64,000 nucleotides of DNA from Ferruginibacter sp050611725 (GTDB lineage: Bacteria > Bacteroidota > Bacteroidia > Chitinophagales > Chitinophagaceae). The notes beneath the pieces were generated by a model. That model saw only the letters and a list, made by a program, of their open reading frames with translations. It searched no databases and had not been told where the DNA came from. The position numbers and the translations under genes are program-made. Where the stretch lies: NCBI RefSeq assembly GCF_050611725.1, contig NZ_JBODJB010000001.1:2542001-2606000 (forward strand), read 5' to 3'. Shown here one piece after another: positions 34,492 through 43,183 of the stretch (its first letter is position 1; every line of letters starts with the position of its first letter).

Positions 34492-35208
34492 CTATTTATG
34501 TTCATGCAAACCACATTCCTTTTTATCTGCATCTTCCCACCACCATCTTCCTGCTCTGAAATCCTCTCCGGGTTTTACTGCTCTTGTACAAGGAGCACAA
34601 CCGATGCTTACAAAACCTTTATCATGTAAAGGATTGTAAGGAACACTATTGTCATTGATATATTGTTTCGTTTGTTCTGTTGTCCAATGCAGGATCGGAT
34701 GATATTTAATGATCTGATTGCTTTCATCCCATTCAATCATTGGTAAGTCGTGCCTGTCTGCAGAATGCTCCGCTCTTAAACCGGTGATCCAGATTGCATT
34801 ACCGGCCAAAGCTCTTTTCAAAGGTTCTACTTTACGAATACCGCAACAACCTTTTCTGTTTTCTACAGATTCGTAGAAAGAATTGGGCCCTTTTTCTTCA
34901 ATGAATTTTTGCAACGCCTCCGCGTTGGGATAATATGCCTTTATATTCGTTCCGTATTTTGCATTGGTACTGCTCCAGACAGAATAGGTTTCGGCAAACA
35001 TCCTTCCGGTATCCAGCGTAAATATTTTGATCGGTAGATTATTACTCAATATCTCATGAGTGATGGCCTGGTCTTCGTAACTGAAGCTTGAAGAAAAAGT
35101 TACCTGTCCAGGATATTTTTTTGTAAGTAATTCCAAAAATTCATTTATCTTTAGTCCACCAAGTTGATGGACTAATTCAGAAATGTCGTTTTTAAGTATA
35201 TGATTCAT
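34492..35208 (-). CDS. cysH: Adenylyl-sulfate (APS) reductase, [4Fe-4S] type
   Basis: 238 aa. Reduces APS to sulfite with thioredoxin. Cluster cysteines are C121-C122 (in KGCCGIRKVEPL) and C204/C207 (CAPC). The catalytic cysteine is C232 in ECGLH. The cluster motif marks it as an APS rather than PAPS reductase, so no CysC is needed. It is the first gene of the long sulfur operon. A dyad operator lies within its codons 12-19 and a promoter about 120 bp upstream. Confidence 0.94.
   Translation of the reverse strand: MNHILKNDISELVHQLGGLKINEFLELLTKKYPGQVTFSSSFSYEDQAITHEILSNNLPIKIFTLDTGRMFAETYSVWSSTNAKYGTNIKAYYPNAEALQKFIEEKGPNSFYESVENRKGCCGIRKVEPLKRALAGNAIWITGLRAEHSADRHDLPMIEWDESNQIIKYHPILHWTTEQTKQYINDNSVPYNPLHDKGFVSIGCAPCTRAVKPGEDFRAGRWWWEDADKKECGLHEHK
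35151..35175. promoter_or_regulatory. Dyad operator inside the cysH coding region
   Basis: TTAGTCCA-N9-TGGACTAA: perfect 8-bp inverted arms with a 9-bp spacer CCAAGTTGA, the same geometry and centre as the sites before the TonB receptor. It covers codons 12-19 of cysH, so it could act as an intragenic roadblock, or be conserved by chance with the protein sequence. Confidence 0.5.
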
Positions 35209-35309
35209 TTTAATAATTAATTGAAAATTAGCTAATTATGCAGATGTCATGTTTCGAAAGGCAACATTGACGCATACTTGATGAAAAGATAAAATTAGCC
35301 ATAGTTGAT

Positions 35310-35336
35310 TGTCTACTTAAATGGGGGACAAAGGTA
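35310..35336 (-). promoter_or_regulatory. Promoter of the cysH operon with a diverged dyad
   Basis: The minus-strand -7 element TACCTTTG (35329-35336) matches the consensus exactly. Just downstream on that strand, GTCTAC and GGGGGAC (within 35310-35330) resemble a degraded copy of the sulfur-cluster dyad over the transcription start. Confidence 0.5.
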
Positions 35337-35351
35337 CTATAGAATGTTCAA

Positions 35352-35404
35352 ATGAGGAAATATATTTGCCCATGCAGCTGAGCTATTTCCTCATGGCTTT
35401 ATAT
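35352..35404 (-). terminator. Stem-loop at the hemJ 3' end
   Basis: ATGAGGAAATA (35352-35362) and TATTTCCTCAT (35394-35404) are perfect 11-bp complements around a 31-nt loop that contains the hemJ stop. It may end the hemH-hemJ transcript before the cysH promoter. There is no strong T-tract. Confidence 0.35.
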
Positions 35405-35904
35405 ATTTTGATAGCACTCATAAGGAGGATCATTGTCAACGCTAGCCCTACCGTGCCCCAAAGCAGACTTATGCTTTGTTTTACCACTACCAGCATTACA
35501 ATACTGATCAGAAAAATAGTGGCAACCTCATTCCATATACGTAATTGAGTTGATGAGTACTTGAACACCCCCTTCATTTGCTGAATATATATCTTATGTA
35601 AAGAAAAATGATATACGTAGAGCCCTGCTACAAAAGCCAGTTTTACCATAAGCCATTGAGGAAATACGCCATATAAATAAAACATCCAGCCGCCAAAAAT
35701 CAGCGTAAGAATAGCCGAAGGAAATGTGATACCTAGCCAAAGCCGCTTGATCATTATATTGAACTGGTTGCGTAGAATATTCTTTTCTACTTCAGCCTTA
35801 TCCCCTGCTTCTGTATTGTATATGAATAATCGAACAATGTAAAACATTCCGCTGAACCATGTTACAATAAAAATAATATGCAATGCTTTTACGTATTCGT
35901 ACAT
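35383..35904 (-). CDS. hemJ: Protoporphyrinogen oxidase, HemJ type
   Basis: 173 aa, four to five membrane helices. The opening YVKALHIIFIVTWFSGMFYIVRLFIY, with the conserved histidine, is diagnostic of HemJ. LMVKLAFVAGLYVYHFSLHKIY and a lysine/arginine-bounded third helix follow. It oxidises protoporphyrinogen IX to protoporphyrin IX, the step before ferrochelatase. It starts 2 bp after hemH ends, so the two are co-expressed; no hemG or hemY is visible. Confidence 0.92.
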   Translation of the reverse strand: MYEYVKALHIIFIVTWFSGMFYIVRLFIYNTEAGDKAEVEKNILRNQFNIMIKRLWLGITFPSAILTLIFGGWMFYLYGVFPQWLMVKLAFVAGLYVYHFSLHKIYIQQMKGVFKYSSTQLRIWNEVATIFLISIVMLVVVKQSISLLWGTVGLALTMILLMSAIKIYKAMRK

Positions 35905-35906
35905 GA

Positions 35907-36953
35907 TTAATCTTTTAAGATCATTCTATCGTTTCCAGCCACAAATTCATTCTCCCATTTTTTTAAAGTAGAAACCCAGGATGGAATTGTATTGATACAA
36001 GGTATCATTTGATAAAATTCGCCACCTGCTTCAATAAAAGATTCCCGGCCTCTTTCTTCGATCTCTTCCAAAGTTTCTAAACAATCGCTTACAAAAGCCG
36101 GACAAAGGATCAATAATTTTTTGATACCTTCTTTGGGCATTTCTTCTAAACGTATATCCGTAAAAGGCTCTAGCCAGCCTTTTCCTAATCTTGATTGAAA
36201 AGAGATACTGTATTTATCTTTTGAAACACCCAATTTTTCTGTTACCAGCCTCGTTGTTTCAAAGCATTGATGGCGATAACATTCAGCATGTGCCGACGAA
36301 GCTATCTCACAACAATTCTCTACTTTCAAACAATGGCAACCTGTTTTATCGGTTTTCATTAAATGCCTTCCCGGCACACCATGATAGCTGAATAAAATAT
36401 GATCATATTCCTGATCAAGATATGGACGCATTCTATCGGCTAGTGCATTGATATAATCAACATCATTGTAAAAAGGCTTAATAAATTTCAACTTAAATGA
36501 ATACCCATTTTCTTTATGTATCTCCTTTGTGTATTCAACAGCTGTTTCGTAAGATGACATTGCATAATGTGGATACAGCGGAACTGCCAACACTTCTTCC
36601 AGATCAGGAGAATTTTTAAGCAAATTATCGAAAGCAGCTTTAGGTGTGGGGTTGCCATAACGCATACCGATCTCGATAGGCGTATCAACCAATTCCTGTA
36701 ATGCAGATTGTAGTTGTTTTGTAAGTACAACCAAAGGAGAACCTTCTTTAGTCCATATGGTTTTATACGCTTCCGCAGATTTTGGAGCCCTAAACGGAAC
36801 GATGATTCCTTTTACCAATAAAAGCCTTGCCAGATAAGACTTATCGATCACTCTTTCATCCATCAAAAACTGGTTAAGATATTTTTTTACATCTTTCACA
36901 TCAGTAGAATCCGGAGAACCCAGATTCATCAAAACAATTCCTTTTTTTGCCAT
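35907..36953 (-). CDS. hemH: Ferrochelatase
   Basis: 348 aa. Inserts Fe2+ into protoporphyrin IX. Family motifs are VLMNLGSPDS at the start, FSYHGVPGRHL with the catalytic histidine, and the glutamate-rich LCPAFVSDCLETLEEIEERGRESF. CHCLKVENCCEIA in the middle has four cysteines; some bacterial ferrochelatases carry an iron-sulfur cluster, so this could be one. It diverges from hemA. Confidence 0.95.
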   Translation of the reverse strand: MAKKGIVLMNLGSPDSTDVKDVKKYLNQFLMDERVIDKSYLARLLLVKGIIVPFRAPKSAEAYKTIWTKEGSPLVVLTKQLQSALQELVDTPIEIGMRYGNPTPKAAFDNLLKNSPDLEEVLAVPLYPHYAMSSYETAVEYTKEIHKENGYSFKLKFIKPFYNDVDYINALADRMRPYLDQEYDHILFSYHGVPGRHLMKTDKTGCHCLKVENCCEIASSAHAECYRHQCFETTRLVTEKLGVSKDKYSISFQSRLGKGWLEPFTDIRLEEMPKEGIKKLLILCPAFVSDCLETLEEIEERGRESFIEAGGEFYQMIPCINTIPSWVSTLKKWENEFVAGNDRMILKD

Positions 36954-36973
36954 GTACTTACTTTAAAATCACA

Positions 36974-36981
36974 CAAAAGTA
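36974..36981 (-). promoter_or_regulatory. -7 element for hemH-hemJ
   Basis: The minus strand reads TACTTTTG, an exact TAnnTTTG match, 20 bp before the hemH start. Confidence 0.5.
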
Positions 36982-37075
36982 ATCAAGCAATAAATACAAA
37001 TTAAGAATTAACCATTTTCGGCACGAAATGACAATTGAGTGACAAAAAAAATAAGGTATCCTAGCTGTTGAGATT

Positions 37076-37083
37076 TACCTTTG
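37076..37083 (+). promoter_or_regulatory. -7 element for the hemA operon
   Basis: TACCTTTG matches TAnnTTTG exactly, 22 bp before the ATG at 37106. With 36974-36981 it makes a divergent heme promoter pair about 95 bp apart. Confidence 0.55.
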
Positions 37084-37105
37084 CACCGATTCGAAAAACG
37101 CTTTG

Positions 37106-38341
37106 ATGGGAGGAAATCATTTAACAGACTTACATAACTTTTTTATAGTTGGTATTAACTATAAAAAATCCGACACATTACTAAGAGGTCGGTTTGCTGT
37201 TTCGACCGATCAATACGAATCGATTTTACAAATTGCTCCACAAAAAAACCTCGCTGAATTATTCGTTATTTCAACTTGCAATCGCACAGAAGTGTATGGT
37301 ATTACTAACTCCGCTGAAGAATTAATGGAAGTGCTTTGTAGTGTAACAACAGGATCAATTGAAGAACTAAAAAAAGCGGCTTATATCAAAAAAGGGTTTG
37401 ATGCTGTACAACATTTGTTTTTTGTTACAGCCGGTTTGGATTCACAGATATTAGGCGATTATGAAATCGTGGGACAAATGAAAACTGCTATCCGCTTTGC
37501 AAAAGAAAGAGGTTTTATCGGCAGCCACCTGGAAAGAATTACCAACAGTGCCTTACAATCATCCAAAGAAATAAAAACAACTACTGAATTAAGCGGAGGA
37601 ACCATCTCTGTTTCATTCGCAGCCATTCAATATTTAAGCAACACAATAAAAGACATCAGCAATAAAAAGATTTTAGTTGTTGGTATCGGTAAGATAGGCG
37701 GTAATACTTGCAAGAACATTGTAGATTATTTACAAACTACCAACGTCACCTTGGTCAACAGGTCTGATGAAAAAGCTGCAGCATTGGCAAAGGAATTGAA
37801 TTTAAAATATGTTCCATTCATTGAACTTCAACAACAAATTAAATCGGCTGATATTATTTTAGTATCTACCCATGCAACAACTCCAATTCTTACCAAACAA
37901 CATTTAGCAGGTTTAGAGGATAAAATACTGATCGATCTTTCAATACCAAACAATGTAGATCCGGAAGCGGCTACTTTACCAAATGTTACTTTGATCAATG
38001 TAGATGATCTCAGTAAACTGAAAGACGAAACTTTAAATAAAAGAAAGGCCGAAGTTCCTAAAGCTAAATCGATCATTACACATCATATCACTGAATTAAA
38101 AGCATGGTATAAAATGCGTAGTCATGTACCTGTTTTAAAAGCAGTAAAAACTAAACTGATCAATATGCATGATTGTGAACTCTTCACAACTGCATCTACG
38201 ATTGAAAATAAAGAACACAATCCTGAACATGTTCAAAAAGTCATCAATGTAATGGCTACTAAATTGCGCCAGCAAAATACCAAGGGTTGCCAATACATTG
38301 AAGCTATCAATGATTATATCACGGTCAGCAACAACTCCTGA
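37106..38341 (+). CDS. hemA: Glutamyl-tRNA reductase
   Basis: 411 aa from the ATG at 37106 (a TTG one codon earlier is less likely). Reduces glutamyl-tRNA to glutamate-1-semialdehyde, the first step of the C5 heme route. The catalytic cysteine is C58 in VISTCNRTEVY. GLDSQILGDYEIVGQMK and the NADPH fold ILVVGIGKIGGNTCKNI follow. It is the first gene of hemA-C-D-E-F-B-L. Confidence 0.94.
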   Translation: MGGNHLTDLHNFFIVGINYKKSDTLLRGRFAVSTDQYESILQIAPQKNLAELFVISTCNRTEVYGITNSAEELMEVLCSVTTGSIEELKKAAYIKKGFDAVQHLFFVTAGLDSQILGDYEIVGQMKTAIRFAKERGFIGSHLERITNSALQSSKEIKTTTELSGGTISVSFAAIQYLSNTIKDISNKKILVVGIGKIGGNTCKNIVDYLQTTNVTLVNRSDEKAAALAKELNLKYVPFIELQQQIKSADIILVSTHATTPILTKQHLAGLEDKILIDLSIPNNVDPEAATLPNVTLINVDDLSKLKDETLNKRKAEVPKAKSIITHHITELKAWYKMRSHVPVLKAVKTKLINMHDCELFTTASTIENKEHNPEHVQKVINVMATKLRQQNTKGCQYIEAINDYITVSNNS

Positions 38342-38344
38342 TCC

Positions 38345-39274
38345 ATGGAAAAGATCATCCGCATAGGCACGAGAGAAAGTCAATTGGCTGTTTGGCAAGC
38401 AAGTCTTGTTAAAGAACAATTGTTTATGCATGGCTTTAAAAGCGAATTGGTTTACATAAAAAGTGAAGGTGATATAGACCTTTCTACACCACTATATGAA
38501 ATTGGTGTGCAGGGGATTTTTACTAAATCGCTGGATATTGCTCTTTTAAACGGTACAATAGATATTGCTGTACATTCCATGAAAGATGTGCCAACACAAT
38601 TAGCGAAAGGAGTTGTACAGGCAGCAGTTTTATCAAGAGGCAATTATAAAGACATTCTTGTTTATAAGGATGATAAAACTTTTTTAGAAAACAACCTAAG
38701 CGATGCGATTGTTGCCACAAGCAGTTTGAGAAGAAAAGCACAATGGTTGAATAAATATCCAAACCATCAGATAGAAAATTTACGTGGTAATGTAAATACA
38801 CGTTTGAAAAAAGTAGCTGAAAGCAGCTGGAATGGAGCCATCTTTGCAGCAGCAGGCGTAGAAAGGATTTCAGTACGTCCGGAAAATTCAGTTGACCTTG
38901 ATTGGATGTTACCGGCACCGGCACAGGGTGCGATTATGATTGCTTGCAAAGAAAATGATACGTATAGTTTTGATGCCTGTCATTTACTAAATGACAAAGC
39001 AACATCAATATGTACAAAAATTGAAAGAGACTTTTTGAGAGCATTATTAGGTGGCTGCTCCACCCCAATTGCTGCTATAGCCAAATTAGAAAATGATCAA
39101 ATTATTTTTGAAGGAAATATTTTGACATTAGATGGAAAAGAAAAAGCAAGTGTATCATTGAGTATTAACGCAGATGATAAAAATATCAATGACTTTGGAA
39201 AATATGCTGCTGAAGAATTACTCTTAAACGGCGGCTCTGAAATTGTGATAGCAATAAAGAATGCAACAAAATAA
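38345..39274 (+). CDS. hemC: Porphobilinogen deaminase (hydroxymethylbilane synthase)
   Basis: 309 aa. Links four porphobilinogens into hydroxymethylbilane. The opening IRIGTRESQLAVWQA, VHSMKDVPTQL, ATSSLRRKAQWL and GNVNTRLKK are family signatures. The dipyrromethane cofactor cysteine lies in LLGGCSTPIAAI. It starts 3 bp after hemA and overlaps hemD by 14 bp. Confidence 0.95.
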   Translation: MEKIIRIGTRESQLAVWQASLVKEQLFMHGFKSELVYIKSEGDIDLSTPLYEIGVQGIFTKSLDIALLNGTIDIAVHSMKDVPTQLAKGVVQAAVLSRGNYKDILVYKDDKTFLENNLSDAIVATSSLRRKAQWLNKYPNHQIENLRGNVNTRLKKVAESSWNGAIFAAAGVERISVRPENSVDLDWMLPAPAQGAIMIACKENDTYSFDACHLLNDKATSICTKIERDFLRALLGGCSTPIAAIAKLENDQIIFEGNILTLDGKEKASVSLSINADDKNINDFGKYAAEELLLNGGSEIVIAIKNATK

Positions 39275-39977
39275 TATCACCATATTATCTACCCGTCCTT
39301 TAGATAAGGAATCAGTTGCGGCAGCAAATGCAAATGGTATTGCTGTAGATGAGATCTCATTTATTGAAACTACCAGTAACCTTTCTACTGAAACTGTAGA
39401 AATTATCAAAGCTGTAATTTATTCAGATGCTAGTGTTGTTTTTACGAGTATGAATGCGGTAGAAGCTGTTGCAACGCAATTACACGATGCCCAACCTGAA
39501 TGGGACGTATATTCTATTGGCAATACTACTAAAATCTTAATTAATAAATATTTTCCAAAAGCTACTATTCAGGCTGATGCTGAAAGTGCATTAGCATTAG
39601 CAGATAAAATAATAGAAGCAAAAAAAACATACAATGTGATATTTTTCTGCGGAGATAACAGAAGAGATGAACTTCCCCAAAAATTGGCAGAAAACAATAT
39701 AATAGTTACTGAAGTGGAAGTATATAATACAATACAAACAAATCATACAATAAATAAAACCTACGATGGTATTTTGTTTTTTAGTCCGAGTGCCGTAGAA
39801 AGTTTTTTTAAAACAAATACATTAACTCCTGCTACTACCATTTTTGCAATTGGCTCCACAACTGCAACAACTGCAAAACAATTTTCATCGAACAAAATCA
39901 TAGTGAGTGATGTTGCCAGTAAAGACAAATTACTGGACAAAGCCATTCAAGTTTTAACCAACATCATTCATCAATAA
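39261..39977 (+). CDS. hemD: Uroporphyrinogen-III synthase
   Basis: 238 aa. Closes hydroxymethylbilane to uroporphyrinogen III, the branch point to both heme and siroheme. HemD is poorly conserved; ILSTRPLDKE near the start, VVFTSMNAVEAV, FFCGDNRRDELPQKL and GILFFSPSAVESFF are the recognisable parts. The call is reinforced by its place between hemC (14-bp overlap) and hemE (7-bp gap). Confidence 0.88.
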   Translation: MQQNNITILSTRPLDKESVAAANANGIAVDEISFIETTSNLSTETVEIIKAVIYSDASVVFTSMNAVEAVATQLHDAQPEWDVYSIGNTTKILINKYFPKATIQADAESALALADKIIEAKKTYNVIFFCGDNRRDELPQKLAENNIIVTEVEVYNTIQTNHTINKTYDGILFFSPSAVESFFKTNTLTPATTIFAIGSTTATTAKQFSSNKIIVSDVASKDKLLDKAIQVLTNIIHQ

Positions 39978-39984
39978 ACAAACA

Positions 39985-41016
39985 ATGCTGCAAAACGATC
40001 TATTATTAAGAACATTAAGAGGAGAAAAAACAGAACGTGTACCCGTATGGATGATGCGCCAGGCAGGAAGATACTTACCCGAGTACATGGTATTGAGAGA
40101 AAAGTACGGTTTCTTTGAAAGATGCCAAACTCCCGAATTAGCTTGTGCAATAACCATTCAGCCTATTGATATCATTGGCGTGGATGCAGCTATTTTATTT
40201 TCAGATATTTTAGTGGTGCCACAAGCAATGGGGTTGGAAGTGCAATTAATAGAAAGCAAGGGCCCTGTTCTACCCGACCCTATCAAATCATTAAGCGATC
40301 TATCACGTGTACGCATACCCGATGTAAATGAAAGTTTAGGATATGTATTCGATGCCATCAAACTAACCAAGAAAGAATTAAATAATCGTGTGCCATTGAT
40401 TGGCTTTGCCGGTGCCCCATGGACCTTACTTTGTTATATGGTTGAAGGTAAAGGCTCAAAGACTTTTGATAAAGCAAAAGCATTTTGCTACACACAACCA
40501 GAAGCTGCACATCAGTTATTGCAAATGATCACTGATACTACCATCGCTTATTTAAAAGGACAGATAGCTGCAGGTGCAGATACTGTGCAGGTTTTCGATA
40601 GCTGGGGCGGCCTTTTAGGCCCGGATGATTTTGAGAATTTTTCATTGAAATATATTCGTCAAATCGTTGCAGCATTAAAAGATACAGTTCCTGTAATTGT
40701 ATTTGCAAAAGGTGCATGGTATAGTTTGGATGCAATGGCTGCAACAGGTGCCGCCGCATTGGGTATCGATTGGTGTATCACTCCTGCAAAGGCAAGAGAG
40801 ATAGCTGGAAACAATATTGTACTACAGGGAAATTTTGATCCGGTAAAATTATTGTTGCCAATTCCTGAAATAAAGAAAGAGGTAACAAAAATGCTCAATG
40901 ATTTCGGAGGACACAATCACATTGCGAATCTTGGTCATGGTATTATTCCGAGCATACCGGTAGATCATGCAAAAGCATTTGTTGATACAGTTAAAGAATG
41001 GCGACCAAATAATTAA
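39985..41016 (+). CDS. hemE: Uroporphyrinogen decarboxylase
   Basis: 343 aa. Converts uroporphyrinogen III to coproporphyrinogen III. PVWMMRQAGRYLPEY near the N-terminus, ILFSDILVVPQAMG, GFAGAPWTLLCYMVEG and the C-terminal NLGHGIIPSIPVDHAKAFVDTV are the family signatures. It is the normal length. Confidence 0.96.
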   Translation: MLQNDLLLRTLRGEKTERVPVWMMRQAGRYLPEYMVLREKYGFFERCQTPELACAITIQPIDIIGVDAAILFSDILVVPQAMGLEVQLIESKGPVLPDPIKSLSDLSRVRIPDVNESLGYVFDAIKLTKKELNNRVPLIGFAGAPWTLLCYMVEGKGSKTFDKAKAFCYTQPEAAHQLLQMITDTTIAYLKGQIAAGADTVQVFDSWGGLLGPDDFENFSLKYIRQIVAALKDTVPVIVFAKGAWYSLDAMAATGAAALGIDWCITPAKAREIAGNNIVLQGNFDPVKLLLPIPEIKKEVTKMLNDFGGHNHIANLGHGIIPSIPVDHAKAFVDTVKEWRPNN

Positions 41017-41049
41017 TTTTTTGTAACAAGCAAAGTGCTACTATTAAAC

Positions 41050-41063
41050 ATCGTTGCAACGAT
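41050..41063. promoter_or_regulatory. Perfect 14-bp palindrome between hemE and hemF
   Basis: ATCGTTGCAACGAT is an exact palindrome immediately before the stem-loop at 41069. It could be a protein-binding site or part of the terminator structure. Confidence 0.4.
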
Positions 41064-41068
41064 AGTTA

Positions 41069-41103
41069 GTTATCATTTCTTTTTAGTAAAAAGAAATAAT
41101 AAC
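41069..41103. terminator. Stem-loop between hemE and hemF
   Basis: GTTATCATTTCTTTTT pairs with AAAAAGAAATAATAAC over 16 bp with a single mismatch and a 3-nt loop. It interrupts the heme operon in a 130-bp gap, so it may attenuate or end the hemA-E transcript. hemF would then rely on read-through or its own promoter. Confidence 0.5.
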
Positions 41104-41146
41104 CACTCTTGTACTCTATACCTATATTGAGCTTTAATTATGTTTT

Positions 41147-42112
41147 ATGACAAACAGTTTTAAAGATAAATGGATTGAATACATACACGATCTGCAAAAT
41201 AAAATTTGCGATGGTCTTTCTAATGAAGATGGTAAAGCGAAATTTATTGAAGATTTGTGGGAAAGACCCGAAGGCGGTGGCGGCAAAACAAGAGTAATTA
41301 CAAATGGCAATGTATTTGAAAAAGGAGGTGTCAACACTTCTGTTGTAAGTGGCGATGTTACTGATACTATGCGAAAGCAATTAGGAATTGATGGCGATAA
41401 ATGGTTTGCTTGTGGCTTATCATTGGTCATTCATCCCAAAAATCCTTATGTACCAACCGTACATGCTAATTGGCGTTATTTTGAATTGTATGACAAAGAT
41501 GGAAACATCATAGATCAATGGTTTGGTGGCGGCTCCGATCTTACACCCTATTATCTTTTTGAAGAAGATGTAAAACATTTTCATCAAACATTAAAAAATG
41601 TGATCGATCCCTTTGGTTCAGACCTGCATAAAAGATATAAAAAATGGTGTGACGAATATTTTTCCAATACTCATCGCAACAATGAAACACGTGGAGTTGG
41701 TGGTGTTTTCTATGATCATTTAAACCCTACCCCATCTTTCGATATAGAAAAATTATTTGCATTTCAACAGGCGAACGGCAATGCTTTTTTACAGGGTTAT
41801 CTTCCTATAGTAAATAAAAGAAAAAATACAGCTTACGGAGAAAGAGAGATCAACTGGCAGGAAATAAGAAGAGGTCGTTATGTAGAGTTTAATCTGATTC
41901 ATGACCGTGGCACCATATTCGGTTTAAAAACCGGCGGAAGAACAGAAAGTATTTTAATGAGCCTTCCTCCAAGAGCTCGTTGGGCATACGATTACACACC
42001 TGAAAAAGGAACTGAAGAAGATAAATTATTACAGATTTGTTTACACCCAAAAGATTGGACAACTATTGATATAGACGAAAATGAATGGGCAAGAAAAGCA
42101 AATAGTTGTTAG
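41147..42112 (+). CDS. hemF: Oxygen-dependent coproporphyrinogen-III oxidase
   Basis: 321 aa. Makes protoporphyrinogen IX using O2. Signatures are GGGGKTRVI, VHANWRYFEL, WFGGGSDLTPYY, HRNNETRGVGGVFYDHL and the C-terminal FGLKTGGRTESILMSLPP. The oxygen dependence fits an aerobe; no hemN is seen in the window. It is separated from hemE by a stem-loop and a palindrome. Confidence 0.95.
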   Translation: MTNSFKDKWIEYIHDLQNKICDGLSNEDGKAKFIEDLWERPEGGGGKTRVITNGNVFEKGGVNTSVVSGDVTDTMRKQLGIDGDKWFACGLSLVIHPKNPYVPTVHANWRYFELYDKDGNIIDQWFGGGSDLTPYYLFEEDVKHFHQTLKNVIDPFGSDLHKRYKKWCDEYFSNTHRNNETRGVGGVFYDHLNPTPSFDIEKLFAFQQANGNAFLQGYLPIVNKRKNTAYGEREINWQEIRRGRYVEFNLIHDRGTIFGLKTGGRTESILMSLPPRARWAYDYTPEKGTEEDKLLQICLHPKDWTTIDIDENEWARKANSC

Positions 42113-42136
42113 TTTTACACCTACAAAATTTACACC

Positions 42137-43111
42137 ATGCATCTGCAAAGAAGAAACAGAATATTAAGAACCAATGCTTCCATAAGAAGTCTTGTTGCAG
42201 AAACAATACTTACCCCCGCAGATTTTATTGCTCCTTTATTTATTGATGAAGGCAAGAATGTTGTTTTTGAAATTCCTTCTATGTCTGGTTATTATCGCCG
42301 TTCTTTAGATGGTACCATCAAAGAAGTAAAAGAACTGTGGAGCATGGGTATTAAAGCTGTTTTGATTTTCATAAAATGTGATGATAAACTAAAAGACAAT
42401 ACAGGTAAAGAAGCATGGAATGATAATGGCTTAATGCAACAAAGCATTAAAGCAATCAAAGATGCTGTACCTGAAATGATCGTGATGACCGATGTGGCAT
42501 TAGATCCCTACTCCATTTATGGGCATGACGGCATCGTAGAAAACAATAAAATCATCAACGATGCTACAGTAGATGCATTGGTGAAGATGAGTATCAGTCA
42601 TGCGAAAGCAGGTGCTGATTTTGTTGCACCAAGTGATATGATGGACGGAAGGATCGGCGCTATAAGAAAAGGATTGGAAGAAAATAATTTTACCAACACC
42701 GGTATCATGAGCTACAGTGCAAAATACGCTTCTTGTTTTTATGGGCCATTTAGAGATGCGTTGGATAGTGCTCCCGGTTTTGGTGATAAGAAAACTTACC
42801 AGATGGATTATGCTAATCGCATCGAAGCCATTAAAGAAACATTAATGGATATTGAGGAAGGTGCAGACATTGTAATGATAAAACCTGCAATGGCATATCT
42901 CGACATTATCCGTGAAATAAAAAACAGTGTAACCGTTCCAGTTAGTGCATACCATGTAAGCGGAGAATATGCAATGATCAAAGCTGCTGCAAAAATGGGC
43001 TGGATCAACGAAGAGAAAGCGATCATTGAAAGTCTTACATCAATTAAAAGAGCTGGTGCTGATCTAATTGCAACATACTTTGCAAAAGACGCCGTTAGAT
43101 TACTGAAATGA
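42137..43111 (+). CDS. hemB: Delta-aminolevulinic acid dehydratase (porphobilinogen synthase)
   Basis: 324 aa. Condenses two ALA to porphobilinogen. The Schiff-base lysines lie in SYSAKYASCFYGPFRDA and MIKPAMAYLDII. The metal-site region reads MTDVALDPYSIYGHDGI, with aspartates in place of the cysteines of the zinc type, so it should be magnesium- rather than zinc-dependent. Its stop codon is the first three bases of a heptad array. Confidence 0.96.
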   Translation: MHLQRRNRILRTNASIRSLVAETILTPADFIAPLFIDEGKNVVFEIPSMSGYYRRSLDGTIKEVKELWSMGIKAVLIFIKCDDKLKDNTGKEAWNDNGLMQQSIKAIKDAVPEMIVMTDVALDPYSIYGHDGIVENNKIINDATVDALVKMSISHAKAGADFVAPSDMMDGRIGAIRKGLEENNFTNTGIMSYSAKYASCFYGPFRDALDSAPGFGDKKTYQMDYANRIEAIKETLMDIEEGADIVMIKPAMAYLDIIREIKNSVTVPVSAYHVSGEYAMIKAAAKMGWINEEKAIIESLTSIKRAGADLIATYFAKDAVRLLK

Positions 43112-43143
43112 AAAGTGAAAAACTAAAAATGAAAAATAAACAC
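43109..43143 (+). repeat. Left heptad arm of the four-helix-bundle unit
   Basis: Five 7-bp steps starting with the hemB stop codon (TGAAAAG, TGAAAAA, CTAAAAA and so on). It contains AATGAAAAGTGAAAAA (43107-43122), whose exact complement is at 43545-43560 on the far side of the next gene. Related words recur at 43171-43184, up to the gene's ATG. Confidence 0.85.
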
Positions 43144-43183
43144 AAATAGCCTTAGACTTAAAAGAGAAGAACTAAAATGAAAA

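Noticed and set aside
37103..37105. TTG start for hemA
   Set aside because: An ATG follows at the next codon and is the more likely start.
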